Translations under genes and position numbers: made by a program
Notes under the pieces: generated by a model
The model's database searches: none
The model's input: the letters and a program-made list of their open reading frames with translations, nothing else
What the model was told of the DNA's origin: nothing
DNA from: JBKEAR01 sp047972425
GTDB lineage: Bacteria; Pseudomonadota; Alphaproteobacteria; JBKEAR01
Assembly: GCA_047972425.1 (NCBI GenBank)
Contig: JBKEAR010000003.1
Location: 124,001 to 188,000, forward strand
Direction: 5' to 3'
Length of the DNA stretch: 64,000 bases
Shown: in pieces, positions 43,794-51,270 of the stretch
Numbering within the stretch: the first letter of the stretch is position 1
How the letters are laid out: every line of letters starts with the position of its first letter

Positions 43794-44894
43794 ATGTCAA
43801 CAAAAATTAAAAAAATTGGTGTTTTAACTTCGGGCGGTGATTGTGCAGGCCTTAATGCGGCTATTCGTGCCGTTGCTTACAGAGGTATTGTTGGTTATGG
43901 CTGGGATGTTTATGGTATTTACGAAGGTACAATGGGCTTAATGGATCGCCCACCCCATGTAGAAAAATTTACACATAAAGAACTCGTATTGCAAAACCCC
44001 GATCTCTTACGTATGGGCGGAACATTTTTGGGGACAGTTAACAAAGGTGATCCATTTGCTTATCCAATGGCGGATGGTACAAAAAAAGACCGCTCGGGTG
44101 AAATTGTTGATGGTTTTCGTGAGCTTGGTTTAGATGCCCTTGTGGTTATCGGTGGCGATGGTTCTATGCGTATTGTTAATCGCCTTTGCCAACAAGGTGG
44201 TATTAGCATGGTGGGTATACCGAAAACAATCGATAATGACGTTGCCGGTACTGAATTTGCGATTGGTTATATGACGGCTTTACGTAAAGCGGTAGAAGCT
44301 ATTGATGACCTTCAGCCCACAGCGCGTTCTCACCGCCGGGTGATGGTATTAGAGGTTATGGGGCGCGATGCAGGGCATATTGCTCTGAATGCGGGTATTG
44401 CTGGTGGTGCCGATGCTATTCTTATCCCAGAAATTAAATATGATATGGATAAGGTGGCTCAAAAAATTAATAATGTGATTAAAATGGGGCGTAACCACTC
44501 AATTGTTGTGGTGTCCGAGGCCGTACAACCCAAAAAAGGTGGCTCTAAAATCATGCAAGAAATGGCCGATGGTGAAAAACGCTATGGTGGTGTAGGTAAC
44601 CTGATTGGTGCACAAATTGCAGAGATGACGGGTGCCGAAGTTCGGGTAACCAACTTAGGCCATATTCAGCGTGGTGGTACACCGGGTGCGATGGATCGCC
44701 AAATGGCAACAGCTTTTGGTGTGCATGCGGTTGATGCTATTGCCGCAGGCCGTACAGGTGTTATGATGGCATGGCAACACAGAGATATTGCTGAGGTTAG
44801 TTTAGATTATGTAACATCTAATTATAGCTCGGTCGATTTAAATGGTGCCATGGTTCGGACAGCCCGCGGTATGGGAATTGCCCTTGGTGATTAA
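43794..44894 (+). CDS. pfkA: 6-phosphofructokinase
   Basis: Phosphorylates fructose 6-phosphate in glycolysis. At 366 aa it has the N-terminal ltsGGDCAGLNAAIRA, the nucleotide motif VIGGDGSMRIV with Gly123, the active-site PKTIDNDV with Lys144, and EVMGRDAGHIAL and IQRGGTPGAMDR further on. Gly at 123 is the ATP-type gatekeeper, while Lys144 (PKTIDND rather than PGTIDND) is the pyrophosphate-type residue, so phosphate-donor preference is ambiguous, with ATP more likely. The ATG at 43794 is 9 bases after GGG; the ATG at 43785 is an alternative. Confidence 0.92.
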   Translation: MSTKIKKIGVLTSGGDCAGLNAAIRAVAYRGIVGYGWDVYGIYEGTMGLMDRPPHVEKFTHKELVLQNPDLLRMGGTFLGTVNKGDPFAYPMADGTKKDRSGEIVDGFRELGLDALVVIGGDGSMRIVNRLCQQGGISMVGIPKTIDNDVAGTEFAIGYMTALRKAVEAIDDLQPTARSHRRVMVLEVMGRDAGHIALNAGIAGGADAILIPEIKYDMDKVAQKINNVIKMGRNHSIVVVSEAVQPKKGGSKIMQEMADGEKRYGGVGNLIGAQIAEMTGAEVRVTNLGHIQRGGTPGAMDRQMATAFGVHAVDAIAAGRTGVMMAWQHRDIAEVSLDYVTSNYSSVDLNGAMVRTARGMGIALGD

Positions 44895-44925
44895 AGCATC
44901 AAAATAAATTGATATAAAAAATAAT

Positions 44926-44958
44926 AAGCCCTATACTTTTAGTTAGGGCTTTTATTTT
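44926..44958 (+). terminator. Rho-independent terminator of pfkA
   Basis: An 8-base-pair stem AAGCCCTA (44926-44933) with TAGGGCTT (44944-44951), a 10-base loop, then a T-rich run, 32 bases after the stop. Confidence 0.85.
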
Positions 44959-45024
44959 AACGAATATAGCGCAACATTTACTAAAAATAATCACTATAAA
45001 GTACGGTGGTTACATGAGGGCAAT

Positions 45025-45894
45025 ATGGAAAAAAAATATTTAAGATATAAGGTTGATGGCTCAAAAAAAATAAGCTTAAAAGGTTTTGAGACACGCGATA
45101 AAGGGTCTTATGACAATAAAGAAGAAGGGCTTAAAAAACTTGAGGAAAATAAACTTGAAATCATAGAGTTGCAAAATAAACTATATGCACAAAATGAATA
45201 TGCTTTGCTTATTATCTTTCAGGCTTTAGATGCCGCCGGAAAAGATAGCGCCATTAAGCATGTTATGAGTGGTGTTAACCCGCAGGGTTTCCAAGTATAT
45301 AGTTTTAAAGCACCATCGAATGAAGAGCTAGAGCATGGTTATTTATGGCGAACCTCTAAGGCGCTACCAGAGCGTGGGCGCATTGGTATTTTTAATCGTT
45401 CATATTACGAAGATGTTTTGGTGGTAAAGGTTAATAATTTAATTAAAAATCAAAATCTCCCCAAAGATAGACATTATGATGATATATGGCTTAAAAGATA
45501 TCGGCAGATTAGTGAGCATGAAAGATATTTATTCGAAAATGCAACGATACCGATAAAGTTTTTTTTAAATGTTTCTAAAGATGAGCAAAAAGAAAGATTT
45601 ATTGCCAGAATAGATAATCCTTCAAAAAATTGGAAGTTTGCAAAAGCTGATATTGATACAAGGGCATATTGGAATGATTATCAGGATGCTTATGAGACTG
45701 CTATTAATCATACAGCAACAAAAGATGCCCCTTGGTATGTTATCCCCGCTGATAGAAAATGGTACGCAAGGTTATTAATATCAGAGATTATTTTAGATGA
45801 GATGAAGAAACTTAATTTACAATATCCGCGGCTGAACCAAAAAGAGATAGAGGCTCTTCAAGGCTATAAAATACAACTATTAGATGAAAAGTAA
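45025..45894 (+). CDS. Polyphosphate kinase 2 family protein
   Basis: 289-aa PPK2-family phosphotransferase that uses polyphosphate to phosphorylate nucleotides. The P-loop region is FQALDAAGKDSAIKHVMSGVNPQG (about 65-88) with Walker A Asp70-Ala-Ala-Gly-Lys-Asp, and the Walker B region is GIFNRSYYEDVLVV (about 121-134). The lid segment is WLKRYRQISEHERYL. It matches the single-domain PPK2 subgroup typified by AMP or NDP phosphorylation; the acceptor cannot be fixed from sequence. It is lysine-rich with more AGA arginine codons than its neighbours, which might reflect transfer. It stands alone between pfkA and a DUF465 gene. Confidence 0.9.
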   Translation: MEKKYLRYKVDGSKKISLKGFETRDKGSYDNKEEGLKKLEENKLEIIELQNKLYAQNEYALLIIFQALDAAGKDSAIKHVMSGVNPQGFQVYSFKAPSNEELEHGYLWRTSKALPERGRIGIFNRSYYEDVLVVKVNNLIKNQNLPKDRHYDDIWLKRYRQISEHERYLFENATIPIKFFLNVSKDEQKERFIARIDNPSKNWKFAKADIDTRAYWNDYQDAYETAINHTATKDAPWYVIPADRKWYARLLISEIILDEMKKLNLQYPRLNQKEIEALQGYKIQLLDEK

Positions 45895-45908
45895 ATTAGT
45901 TAATAGGC

Positions 45909-45925
45909 AGGCTTTAAGCCTTTTG
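45909..45925 (+). terminator. Weak terminator-like hairpin after the PPK2 gene
   Basis: A five-base-pair stem AGGCT/AGCCT with a TTA loop and T4, 14 bases after the stop. The remaining ~180 bases up to the next gene are AT-rich and hold no recognised feature apart from a TATACT -10-like hexamer at 46071. Confidence 0.45.
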
Positions 45926-46109
45926 CAGTATTGTAAGGTAAATGAGATATGGGCTATTGCCGTGAACTCACAAATTTGCCATTAAAAAATTTTTATAAAA
46001 TGAGTTAACAAAAAAATAATATTGCTATCAAATTTTTACGATAATTCTGGAATACAAGATAGGTTTTTGTTATACTAGAATTGTAATAATTAGAAAAGGA
46101 GACCTATCA

Positions 46110-46277
46110 ATGAGTCAGTTAGATCGTATTGCAGAGTTAAAAGCCCTTCATCAAGCATTAGATGCACAAATACAAAATGCTTTTGACGAAGGAGCAGACG
46201 ACGTAACCATGGCTAGACTTAAAAAAGAGAAACTCCGTATAAAAGACGAAATTGCTGATTTAGAAGCTTCGGTCTAA
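46110..46277 (+). CDS. YdcH/DUF465-family small helical protein
   Basis: A 55-aa gene with a good AAAGGAG ribosome site 8-9 bases before its ATG. The product (MSQLDRIAELKALHQALDAQ, then IQNAFDEGADDVTMARLKKE, ending KLRIKDEIADLEASV) has the DUF465 pattern: an LxxxHxxLDxxI helix, a short turn, and an LKKxKLxIKDEIxxL helix. It forms a small helical hairpin of unknown role. It is followed by a strong terminator shared with the convergent trcR gene. Confidence 0.85.
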   Translation: MSQLDRIAELKALHQALDAQIQNAFDEGADDVTMARLKKEKLRIKDEIADLEASV

Positions 46278-46283
46278 AAATTA

Positions 46284-46313
46284 AAAGCCTGCATCGCTGA
46301 TGCAGGCTTTATT
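46284..46313. terminator. Terminator between the DUF465 gene and trcR
   Basis: A 12-base-pair perfect stem (46284-46295 with 46299-46310) with a GCT loop. Its A-rich left flank can serve the convergent trcR gene as well. Confidence 0.9.
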
Positions 46314-46343
46314 CATATGCGTGTTTAGAAACCCAATGTTTAA

Positions 46344-46889
46344 TTAGGCTTGGCTTTTGCCGTCATGTTGTCTTTTTTGGGCAACAACCACTGCTTTTTC
46401 CAATTCGCTTTCTTTGCATAAATCAAGCAAAACCGGGTTTTTAGGAGTAATATTTTCGCTATTCCAATGGGTTTTATCGCGCACAGCATTAATTGTTGGG
46501 CGTGTTGTACCAATAAGGCGTGAAATTTGCGAGTCCGAGAGCTCCGGATAAACTTTAATGAGCCAAGCAATGGCATTGGGTTTATCGGCACGGCGGGCAA
46601 CAGGTGTATATTTTGTTTTTTGCTTTGTGATCTTCTCAAAATCTTCGCTATGAGGTGCAGCCTCTAACACATGGCTATGGTCGGCTTCGCCCTTAGTAAT
46701 TTCTTCTTTGGTTAATTCACCTTGCAATACAGGGTTTAAACCTTGCATAGAGCTTGCCACTTCGTCATCAGCAATGGCTTTAATTTCTAAGGCATGTAAG
46801 CCGGTAAAATCGGCAATCTGTTTAAAAGATAACCCAGTATTTTCAACAAGCCAAACAGCCGTGGCTTTCGGCATAAGCGGTTTACGCAT
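46344..46889 (-). CDS. trcR: Cell-cycle transcriptional regulator TrcR (DUF1013)
   Basis: 181-aa protein of the DUF1013 family, found in alphaproteobacteria and named TrcR for a cell-cycle regulator that associates with RNA polymerase. It has two helix-turn-helix-like segments. The first is ATAVWLVENTGLSFKQIADFTGLHALEIKAIAD (about 9-41); the second is AIAWLIKVYPELSDSQISRLIGTTRPTINAVRDKTHW (about 106-142). The start follows AAGGGA. It is over 18 kb from the CckA-ChpT-CtrA genes. Confidence 0.88.
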   Translation of the reverse strand: MRKPLMPKATAVWLVENTGLSFKQIADFTGLHALEIKAIADDEVASSMQGLNPVLQGELTKEEITKGEADHSHVLEAAPHSEDFEKITKQKTKYTPVARRADKPNAIAWLIKVYPELSDSQISRLIGTTRPTINAVRDKTHWNSENITPKNPVLLDLCKESELEKAVVVAQKRQHDGKSQA

Positions 46890-46947
46890 TTTATTTTCCC
46901 TTTAAATTATTTTATGAGAATTTATTAATGGCATTAGTTATACTGGT

Positions 46948-47916
46948 TTATTCAACCTTCGTCAAATATTCCGGCCAAATAGCAACAATTTTTCCTTTAT
47001 GTTGGTTACTTTCCATATATTGATGCGCATTTTCAATATCAGATGCCTTAAAATATTTATCAATAATAGGTATAATCTCTCGGGCTTCAATAGCTTGCAT
47101 TAAATATTTTTGGATTGATTGAGCAATCTCGGCTTTTTCTTCGGTACTTCGAGAACGTAAGGTTGAACCTGTAATGATAAGGCGTTTGAGCATAATAGGC
47201 ATAAAGTTAAGCTCAATATTGGCACCCAGCATATAGTTTATATTAATTAATCGCCCCTTAGGTTTTAGGGTGGCAATATTGCGCTCCATATAACCGCCAC
47301 CAAGCATATCTAAAATATAATCTGCACCACCAAAGGCTTTTTTTGTTATTGCCACAAAATCTTGTGTTTCTCTATTGATAACAAGGTCAGCACCGAGCTG
47401 CTGGCAAAAATCTATCTTATTTCCTGCACATGTTGTAATCACTTTACATTGCCAATATTTTGCAATTTGTATGGCGATGCTCCCAATACCGGAGCTACCA
47501 GCATGTATAAGTACTATAGCACCTTTGGGTAAATGATTGTCCACATATAAATTGGCCCAAACCGTAAATAATGTTTCGGGTAAGGCAGCGGCCTCGGCAA
47601 AAGATAGCGATTGTGGCTTAGGCAAACAATGGCGGGTATCTACACATACATATTCGGCATAACCACCACCATGGGTGAGTGCCATAACAGCATCACCTTT
47701 TTTAAATGAGGATGAGGAGGGGGCATGTTCAACAATACCGGCAACTTCTAAACCTAAAATCGGGCTAGCATCTTTTGGTGCCGGATATTGACCTTTACGT
47801 TGATAAATATCTGGCCGATTAATCCCAAATGCACATATACGAATGAGAAACTCATTATCCTTAGGAATAGGTTTTTGCGTTTCTTTTAATTGTAGTTCAT
47901 GGTCAATATAATACAT
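46948..47916 (-). CDS. NAD(P)H:quinone oxidoreductase, zinc-free MDR family
   Basis: 322-aa medium-chain reductase of the quinone oxidoreductase/PIG3 type. The N-terminal GroES-like domain has FGINRPDIYQRKGQYPAPKDASPILGLEVAG (about 33-63). The Rossmann domain has LIHAGSSGIGSIAIQIAKYWQCKVITT (about 135-161), and NYMLGANIELNFMPIMLKRLIITGSTLRSR is typical of the PIG3 branch. No structural-zinc cysteines are seen. The N-terminus is about 10 residues shorter than many relatives, though the start has a GAGAAG site. Confidence 0.87.
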   Translation of the reverse strand: MYYIDHELQLKETQKPIPKDNEFLIRICAFGINRPDIYQRKGQYPAPKDASPILGLEVAGIVEHAPSSSSFKKGDAVMALTHGGGYAEYVCVDTRHCLPKPQSLSFAEAAALPETLFTVWANLYVDNHLPKGAIVLIHAGSSGIGSIAIQIAKYWQCKVITTCAGNKIDFCQQLGADLVINRETQDFVAITKKAFGGADYILDMLGGGYMERNIATLKPKGRLININYMLGANIELNFMPIMLKRLIITGSTLRSRSTEEKAEIAQSIQKYLMQAIEAREIIPIIDKYFKASDIENAHQYMESNQHKGKIVAIWPEYLTKVE

Positions 47917-47960
47917 GTTAACTTCTCAATTTATCTATGGCGCTCTCTTTGTATTTTAAA

Positions 47961-47994
47961 ATAAAAAAAGAGTAACCACAATGATTACTCTTTT
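47961..47994 (-). terminator. Rho-independent terminator of hsp20
   Basis: On the minus strand, an 11-base-pair stem (47982-47992 with 47968-47978, one G-U), a TTG loop and a T7 run, 26 bases after the hsp20 stop. Confidence 0.9.
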
Positions 47995-48017
47995 ATCAAA
48001 ATTATTAGAATATCAGG

Positions 48018-48482
48018 CTAAGCAACAGCGTGATCTTCAATCAGCTTTTCTTCGGTTTGTTGGTCAGAAATTTGGATTTGTTTGGGTTTTAAAATCTCTG
48101 GCACTTCACGCTCTAACTCAATATTCAAAAGACCATTTTCAAGCGATGCTTTTTTCACTTTTATATGACTAGCGAGGTTAAAACGGCGCTCAAAGGAGCG
48201 GCTCGCAATACCACGATGCACCCAACGGCGCTCAGTATCGTCGGCACTTATATTATTGGTTGCTTTAATGCGTAATAAGCCTTGTTCTTCGGTAATTTCA
48301 ATATCGTCTTTAGTAAAACCGGCAACGGCTAAGGTAATTGCCCAACTATTTTCATCGGTTTCTTCAATATTATATGGCGGATAGCCAGCATTGCGCTCAC
48401 CGGTGGCTGTGGCATCTAATAATCTGAATAAACGGTCGAAACCAACAGAATAGCGCGAGAATGGAAAATCTAAATTATTCAT
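48018..48482 (-). CDS. Small heat-shock protein, Hsp20 family (IbpA-like)
   Basis: ATP-independent holdase chaperone. At 154 aa it starts MNNLDFPFSRYSVGFDRLFRLLD, typical of proteobacterial IbpA/HspA class A proteins. An alpha-crystallin domain (about 33-125) has WAITLAVAGFTKDDIEI and ends with ASLENGLLNIELEREVPE. The I-x-I-type tail is near KPKQIQI. The ATG at 48482 has AAGGAG 9 bases upstream; a longer frame starting at 48506 contains that ribosome site. Its 5' UTR folds into a probable ROSE RNA thermometer, which would repress translation at low temperature. Confidence 0.93.
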   Translation of the reverse strand: MNNLDFPFSRYSVGFDRLFRLLDATATGERNAGYPPYNIEETDENSWAITLAVAGFTKDDIEITEEQGLLRIKATNNISADDTERRWVHRGIASRSFERRFNLASHIKVKKASLENGLLNIELEREVPEILKPKQIQISDQQTEEKLIEDHAVA

Positions 48483-48536
48483 AATTTTATGCTCCTTTTT
48501 AAGCAAACATTATGTTACCCCTAATGGGCGTAACGG
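48483..48536 (-). promoter_or_regulatory. Probable ROSE-type RNA thermometer in the hsp20 5' UTR
   Basis: Just upstream of hsp20 (minus strand) the RNA can form two hairpins. The first pairs GTTAC with GTAAC and CCC with GGG around an ATTA loop (48514-48534). The second, containing the ribosome site, pairs UUGCU (48502-48506) with AGGA (48493-48496), leaving the G bulged, and continues with AUG/CAU at its base. UYGCU paired to AGGA with a G bulge is the defining ROSE element of small-heat-shock genes in alpha- and gammaproteobacteria. The fold is by eye only. Confidence 0.65.
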
Positions 48537-48633
48537 ATTAATATATGTGTAAACTCGAATATTTCGACATTTACAGCTTTCTCTATCCATATAGTCTGCA
48601 AAAAAAGCTTTCGCAATAAGTGAGTTATAAAAA

Positions 48634-48660
48634 TAAAAAACCCTGCTAAAAAGCAGGGCT
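48634..48660 (-). terminator. Rho-independent terminator of rpmE
   Basis: On the minus strand, a GC-rich 6-base-pair stem CCCTGC/GCAGGG (48653-48658 with 48641-48646), a six-base loop and a T6 run, 27 bases after the rpmE stop. Confidence 0.88.
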
Positions 48661-48685
48661 TAATAATAATATCTGATTATTTGGC

Positions 48686-48907
48686 TTATTTAATATCAAA
48701 GCCTTTAAAACGCTTACGGAAGCGGGCCAACTGACCACTATTTTCCATTAAACGTTGAACACCAGTCCAAGCCGGATGAGATTTAGAATCGATGTCTAAC
48801 TTCATAACATCGCCTTCTTTACCCCAAGTTGAACGGGTTGTGTATGTAGAACCATCTGTCATTTGAACAGTGATTTCATGATAATCAGGATGGATATCTT
48901 TTTTCAT
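48686..48907 (-). CDS. rpmE: 50S ribosomal protein L31
   Basis: 73-aa ribosomal protein beginning MKKDIHPDYHEITVQMTDGSTYTTRSTWGKEG, which fits the alphaproteobacterial L31. The zinc-binding CxxC pairs of zinc-type L31 are absent, so this is the zinc-independent form. Two ATGs stand in a row; the second (48907) has better spacing from GGAG and matches relatives. It is a single-gene unit with its own terminator. Confidence 0.94.
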   Translation of the reverse strand: MKKDIHPDYHEITVQMTDGSTYTTRSTWGKEGDVMKLDIDSKSHPAWTGVQRLMENSGQLARFRKRFKGFDIK

Positions 48908-49057
48908 CATCGCACTCCAATAAATTCTTGAAACAGCTTTATATGCCAGCTTTAAGGAAAATGCAAGAAAAAAGATACTATTGAGCTAATCTAAACTTGC
49001 AATATTGGTTATTCGGCTTAATATTTAAGAAAAGTAACGTAAAGGAAAAGAAAAGAA

Positions 49058-49345
49058 ATGTCTTTTAATATTGAGTCTGAAAAACTACTTATTGATTTGT
49101 TTAATCAGCTTGATGCGCTTTATGGCGATGATGCTGATATTGATGAGGATGGAGAAAGTTTAACGATTGAATTTGATAATGGCCAAATATGGTTAATCAA
49201 TATACAATCGCACCATCAAGAGGTTTGGCTAAGCTCTCCACTCACTGGGGCACATCATTATAAGCTTATGCAAGATAAATGGCTGAATACAAGAGATGAT
49301 AGTGAATTACACACGGTTCTATTAGCAGAACTTTCCTTGGCCTAA
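49058..49345 (+). CDS. cyaY: Frataxin-like iron donor protein CyaY
   Basis: 95-aa frataxin homologue, an iron-binding regulator of iron-sulfur cluster assembly. It has an acidic N-terminal helix (LIDLFNQLDALYGDDADIDED), then the beta-sheet signature GQIWLINIQSHHQEVWLSSPLTGAHHYKL (about 42-70), closely matching the frataxin pattern N-x(5-8)-Q-x-WLxSPxxGxxHF. A short final helix is present. The next gene, 12 bases downstream, encodes an iron-sulfur protein, which fits this role. Confidence 0.88.
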   Translation: MSFNIESEKLLIDLFNQLDALYGDDADIDEDGESLTIEFDNGQIWLINIQSHHQEVWLSSPLTGAHHYKLMQDKWLNTRDDSELHTVLLAELSLA

Positions 49346-49357
49346 CAGGAGATAATC

Positions 49358-49759
49358 ATGGTAAATAAAGCACGCAATTATGTGAATAAAGATGGATATT
49401 CTATTCGCTTTGAATCTGCGCGGTGTATCCATGCGGCTGAATGTGTAAAAATGCCAGAAGTTTTTAATTTAGAGAATAAACCATGGGCGAATCCCGATAG
49501 CGCTGATTTTGATAAAATTGTTGCGCATATATCCCATTGCCCATCGGGCGCACTTTCGGCATGGGATAAAGATGGTAACCGTTTAGAAGTTGCACAAAAG
49601 GGTGTAACCATAACAATGGCCGAAAATGGTCCGCTACTTGTTAATGGGGAAGTCGAAATAATATCCAATGATGAAAAAGTAATTGAAACTCGGGCAAGTC
49701 TTTGCCGTTGCGGAAAATCAGCCAATAAGCCATATTGCGATGGTAGCCATGCAAAATAA
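49358..49759 (+). CDS. Divergent ferredoxin fused to a CDGSH iron-sulfur domain
   Basis: 133-aa protein with two iron-sulfur modules. The first (about 10-70) is a Fer4_19-type divergent ferredoxin with RCIHAAECVKMPEVF and HISHCPSGALSAW. The second is a CDGSH zinc-finger-like domain that binds a 2Fe-2S cluster (C-x-C ... C-DGSH, SLCRCGKSANKPYCDGSH, about 113-130), with the three Cys and one His in place. The start follows AGGAGA. It probably shares a transcript with cyaY. The function is unknown; electron transfer or cluster storage is plausible. Confidence 0.88.
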   Translation: MVNKARNYVNKDGYSIRFESARCIHAAECVKMPEVFNLENKPWANPDSADFDKIVAHISHCPSGALSAWDKDGNRLEVAQKGVTITMAENGPLLVNGEVEIISNDEKVIETRASLCRCGKSANKPYCDGSHAK

Positions 49760-49760
49760 T

Positions 49761-50435
49761 TTATTGTTCTTGTTGTTTTTGTTTGATTGTGACTAAAATT
49801 GTATTTTCTTGCAACATTGCCGCATTTTCGTTAGAGGTAATAGATACCGATATCTGATTATCGGTAATACCTGCAGCTTTAATATACTGTAAAAATTCAT
49901 TGGTTTTTGCCGCCATTGCCCCGGTACTCTCTTGGGGTATTGTAACAAAAACCATATTCTGCCCCCGTTTAGCCGATGCAATAATTTGCTCAGCAATATT
50001 TTTATTGTCTTGGCTTAACTCTTGGGTAGAGTAATCCCATGTGAGTGAAAAGAAAATATCCGTTTGCGTAAACACATTATCTTGTGTGGTATCTTCCGCT
50101 ATGCCTGCCTGATCACGCTCAATAGCAGCACGCAAGGTTGGCTCTAAAGCAGGGCCTGAGCTTAAAATATCATCAGGATTAAGCCCCGTATTGTTATTTT
50201 CTCTTTCTTCAACTGGTATAAATACGGTTTCATTAATAATGAGTTCACTATTGTCGGGGATATCCGGATATTGTGCCGCTTCTTCAAAAGGGGTCTCATA
50301 TTTTTTTGTTGGTAAAGAAGACTTAGGGCCTTGCAGCCATACTTCCTCTTTAAGGCTGGGCACCAAAAGGGAGGAAGCATAGCTGTGAGCTGCTATGCAG
50401 AGTAAGAGGGGGGCGATGATTATTTTCAGTTTCAT
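49761..50435 (-). CDS. Periplasmic protein of unknown function
   Basis: I do not recognise this gene. The ATG at 50435 follows AGGGAA and gives 224 aa with a signal peptide (MKLKIIIAPLLLCIAAHSYA, cleavage before SSLLVPS). The earlier in-frame ATG at 50453 overlaps the suhB stop and would put six polar residues before the signal. A low-complexity acidic middle is followed by a C-terminal domain of about 90 residues. There, FFSLTWDYSTQELSQDNKNI and EFLQYIKAAGITDNQI loosely follow an OmpA-like strand-helix pattern, but the peptidoglycan-binding residues are not evident. It is the last gene of the efp-suhB run. Confidence 0.75.
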   Translation of the reverse strand: MKLKIIIAPLLLCIAAHSYASSLLVPSLKEEVWLQGPKSSLPTKKYETPFEEAAQYPDIPDNSELIINETVFIPVEERENNNTGLNPDDILSSGPALEPTLRAAIERDQAGIAEDTTQDNVFTQTDIFFSLTWDYSTQELSQDNKNIAEQIIASAKRGQNMVFVTIPQESTGAMAAKTNEFLQYIKAAGITDNQISVSITSNENAAMLQENTILVTIKQKQQEQ

Positions 50436-50452
50436 TGTTTCCCTTATTGCCA

Positions 50453-51268
50453 TTACTCATAATGCGGCAAATTAAGCCCAAACTTTTCTAATATTGTACG
50501 CAGCTCGTCATCCATAACACCATTTGTGGCAATGACCTGACCTTTATCGAGCATATTTTGCTCTCCATTAAAATCACGAACAAATCCACCAGCCTCTTTG
50601 GCTAAAATTAAACCAGCTGCAATATCCCATGCTTTAACATTTTCTAAAAATACGCTATCAAATTGTCCCGATGCAAAATAGGCTAATGCTAAAGCCGATG
50701 ACCCTAAATCGCGCACTTGGCCACCTAAGCGGGCAAGGATTGTTGCGCGTTTTAATGCACGCTCGCGGTTTTCATGGAACATGCGGGGCATTTCGGTATA
50801 ATTAAGTGTTTCGCCCAAATTCTTTTTGCGGCTAACACGCAAACGCCGATTAAGCATCCACGCACCTTGGCCTTTTTCAGCCATCCACATTTGATTTGTA
50901 ACCGGGTTAAATACCACACCTGCATAAGGTTGGCCATCACGAACCAAAGCAATAGAAATAGCAAATAAAGGCAAGCCATGCATAAAATTATGGGTACCGT
51001 CTATAGGGTCAATTACCCAGTTATTCGATGTATCATTACCACCAACAATACCACCTTCTTCGAGGATAAAACCATAGTTGGGGCGTGCTTTTTCGAGATG
51101 AGAAACAATAATTTCTTCCGACATTTTATCGGATTTTGTAACAAAATCTCCCGGCGCTTTAGCCGATATCTGTAGATGCTCTAACTCACCAAAATCGCGT
51201 ACTAGCTTACGCCCTGCGGCTTCGGCAGCTTGCACCATAATAGAAATTGTTGTCGATTGAATAGTCAT
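50453..51268 (-). CDS. suhB: Inositol-1-monophosphatase family protein
   Basis: 271-aa magnesium-dependent phosphatase of the SuhB/IMPase family. It has EEGGIVGG (metal-binding Glu, about 71-78), WVIDPIDGTHNFMHGLPLFAISIALV (about 84-109) with the DPIDGT motif, and AWDIAAGLILAKEAGG (about 214-229). It may hydrolyse inositol phosphates or act in rRNA processing as SuhB does in E. coli. It begins 2 bases after the efp stop, a pairing often seen in alphaproteobacteria. Confidence 0.92.
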   Translation of the reverse strand: MTIQSTTISIMVQAAEAAGRKLVRDFGELEHLQISAKAPGDFVTKSDKMSEEIIVSHLEKARPNYGFILEEGGIVGGNDTSNNWVIDPIDGTHNFMHGLPLFAISIALVRDGQPYAGVVFNPVTNQMWMAEKGQGAWMLNRRLRVSRKKNLGETLNYTEMPRMFHENRERALKRATILARLGGQVRDLGSSALALAYFASGQFDSVFLENVKAWDIAAGLILAKEAGGFVRDFNGEQNMLDKGQVIATNGVMDDELRTILEKFGLNLPHYE

Positions 51269-51270
51269 TA

